From Rhodobacter sp. 24-YEA-8 (GTDB lineage Bacteria > Pseudomonadota > Alphaproteobacteria > Rhodobacterales > Rhodobacteraceae), in assembly GCF_900105075.1 (NCBI RefSeq), contig NZ_FNSK01000001.1, positions 819,001-883,000 of the forward strand: a DNA stretch of 64,000 nucleotides. The letters run 5' to 3'. Shown piece after piece: positions 63,341-64,000 of this stretch (the stretch's first letter is position 1; each line of letters opens with the position of its first letter). Position numbers and translations under genes: made by a program. The notes beneath the pieces are model-generated. The model was given only the letters and a program-made list of their open reading frames with translations. It searched no databases and had not been told where the DNA came from.

Positions 63341-63361
63341 GCTGGGGGTTTTCCACCCCCA
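63341..63361 (+). terminator. Stem-loop after hisD
   Basis: A perfect eight-pair stem CTGGGGGT / ACCCCCAG with loop TTTCC, nine bases after the hisD stop. No T-run follows; it adjoins the dispersed repeat copy D. Confidence 0.5.
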
Positions 63362-63362
63362 G

Positions 63363-63394
63363 ACCCCCGGAGGATATTCAGAGACAGATGAAAA
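63363..63394 (+). repeat. Intergenic repeat copy D
   Basis: CCCCCGGAGGATATTCAGAG then ACAGATGAAAAG. This is the fullest copy of the element also seen at 31068, 37777 and 53304. Confidence 0.55.
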
Positions 63395-63489
63395 GCGCCC
63401 GCTGACTTACGTCGGATGGGCGGGTGCTGTGCTTGCTTGTGGGCGCGCGCTCGGGCATCAAGGGGTGACGCATTTTCCGGAACGCCCGC

Positions 63490-63969
63490 ATGACCAACCG
63501 CATCTGCCATATTGAGATTGATGAGAAAGGTCTTATGCGCCCGACGCCGGAGATCGAGCAGGAGCGCAAGGTCGCGATTTTCGATCTGCTGGAGGAGAAC
63601 AGCTTCGGCCTTCCCCCCCGCGAGGGGCGCGAGGTGCCGCCCGGCCCCTATCGCCTGGCGCTGGCGATCCGGGAGGGGCGGCTGGTCTTCGGGATTGCCC
63701 GCGAAGATGAGGCCCAGGTCGGGGAATTCCATCTGAGCCTTGGCCCGTTCCGCCAGGTGGTGAAGGATTATTTCCAGATCTGCGAGAGCTATTTCGAGGC
63801 TGTGAAGCGCCTGCCGCCGAGCCAGATCGAGGCGATCGATATGGCGCGGCGCGGGATCCATAATGAGGGGGCCGCGATCTTGCAGGAACGGCTCGAGGGC
63901 AAGGCCGAGGTCGACCGCGACACGGCCCGGCGGCTCTTTACCCTGATCTGCGTGCTGCACTGGGGGTAA
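63490..63969 (+). CDS. UPF0262 family protein
   Basis: A 159-residue protein of the UPF0262 family, found in alphaproteobacteria next to hisD. The family start is ICHIEIDEKGLMRPTPEIEQ, followed by ERKVAIFDLLEENSF, FHLSLGPFRQVVKDYFQICE, the SYFEAVKRLPPSQIEAIDMA helix and RLFTLICVLHWG at the end. It is soluble and its function is unknown. The place between hisD and a low-molecular-weight phosphatase gene is conserved, but no link to histidine synthesis is proved. Confidence 0.93.
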   Translation: MTNRICHIEIDEKGLMRPTPEIEQERKVAIFDLLEENSFGLPPREGREVPPGPYRLALAIREGRLVFGIAREDEAQVGEFHLSLGPFRQVVKDYFQICESYFEAVKRLPPSQIEAIDMARRGIHNEGAAILQERLEGKAEVDRDTARRLFTLICVLHWG

Positions 63970-63971
63970 GC

Positions 63972-64000
63972 TTGGTCGATTTCCCGCAGTCCATCCTGTT
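63972..64000 (+). CDS. Start of a probable low-molecular-weight protein tyrosine phosphatase (cut by window edge)
   Basis: From TTG 63972 the frame reads (M/L)VDFPQSILF to the window end, directly after the UPF0262 stop. Low-molecular-weight phosphatases encoded at this place in Rhodobacteraceae begin with DFPQSILFVC, leading to the catalytic cysteine. Only nine codons are visible, so this is a context-based call. Confidence 0.5.

Overview
The window is a chromosomal segment of an alphaproteobacterium of the Rhodobacterales (Rhodobacteraceae: the Rhodobacter / Paracoccus / Gemmobacter side). It is GC-rich and has no rRNA, insertion sequence, CRISPR array or plasmid gene that I can see. The clearest taxonomic sign is a complete RcGTA-type gene transfer agent (GTA) cluster followed directly by cysE. 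Gene orders that fit this family are secD-secF-ccmABCDG, rpsF-rpsR-rplI, fabD-fabG-acpP-fabF-mltG, glnB-glnA, pdhA-pdhB-pdhC (with a lipoyl domain on E1 beta) and hisD-UPF0262.

Layout. 1-5765 (+): protein export (secD, cut by the window edge, and secF), an Mth938-like gene, and the cytochrome c maturation genes ccmA-B-C-D-G plus a small exported protein. 6194-8959 (-): aconitase. 9424-21613: mixed genes, namely a DUF1223 protein, an LpxL-type acyltransferase, an EamA transporter, an isolated FliG homologue, a 58-residue exported Cys protein, purB, a TetR-like regulator, a DUF3445 protein, trigger factor with tRNA-Leu(UAG) just upstream, and a Hint-domain protein. 21669-25372: NAD(P)HX repair, then PII protein and glutamine synthetase. 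25466-29884: zinT with a Zur-like operator, ribosomal proteins S6/S18/L9, and two YceI genes, one fused to cytochrome b561. 30052-35858 (+): fatty-acid synthesis genes and mltG.

36098-50069 (+): the GTA. Seventeen consecutive genes match the RcGTA order gp1 to gp15 with gp3.5 and gp10.1. They cover terminase, portal, protease, capsid, connector proteins, tail, cell-wall peptidase and the large baseplate protein. Genes overlap or nearly abut and all frames are open, so the particle genes look intact. Upstream is a compact regulatory region with a CtrA-like site, a good promoter and an intrinsic terminator.

50176-53306 (+): cysE, then a three-gene phospholipid operon (plsC-like, cdsA-like, CDP-alcohol phosphatidyltransferase). 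53407-60447 (-): pdhC-pdhB-pdhA, ftsB-like, fructose-bisphosphate aldolase and pgk. The pdhA and pgk upstream regions share a TTTAGCG(C/T)TAAA-like palindrome, which suggests a common carbon-metabolism regulator. 60633-64000 (+): two overlapping peptidyl-prolyl isomerases, hisD, UPF0262 and the first codons of a probable low-molecular-weight phosphatase.

The GTA is the most notable system, but it is a known family. The less described items are its leader region, the shared pdhA/pgk operator, a dispersed intergenic repeat, the isolated fliG and a few small exported proteins. Functions rest on family recognition by eye; no database search was run.
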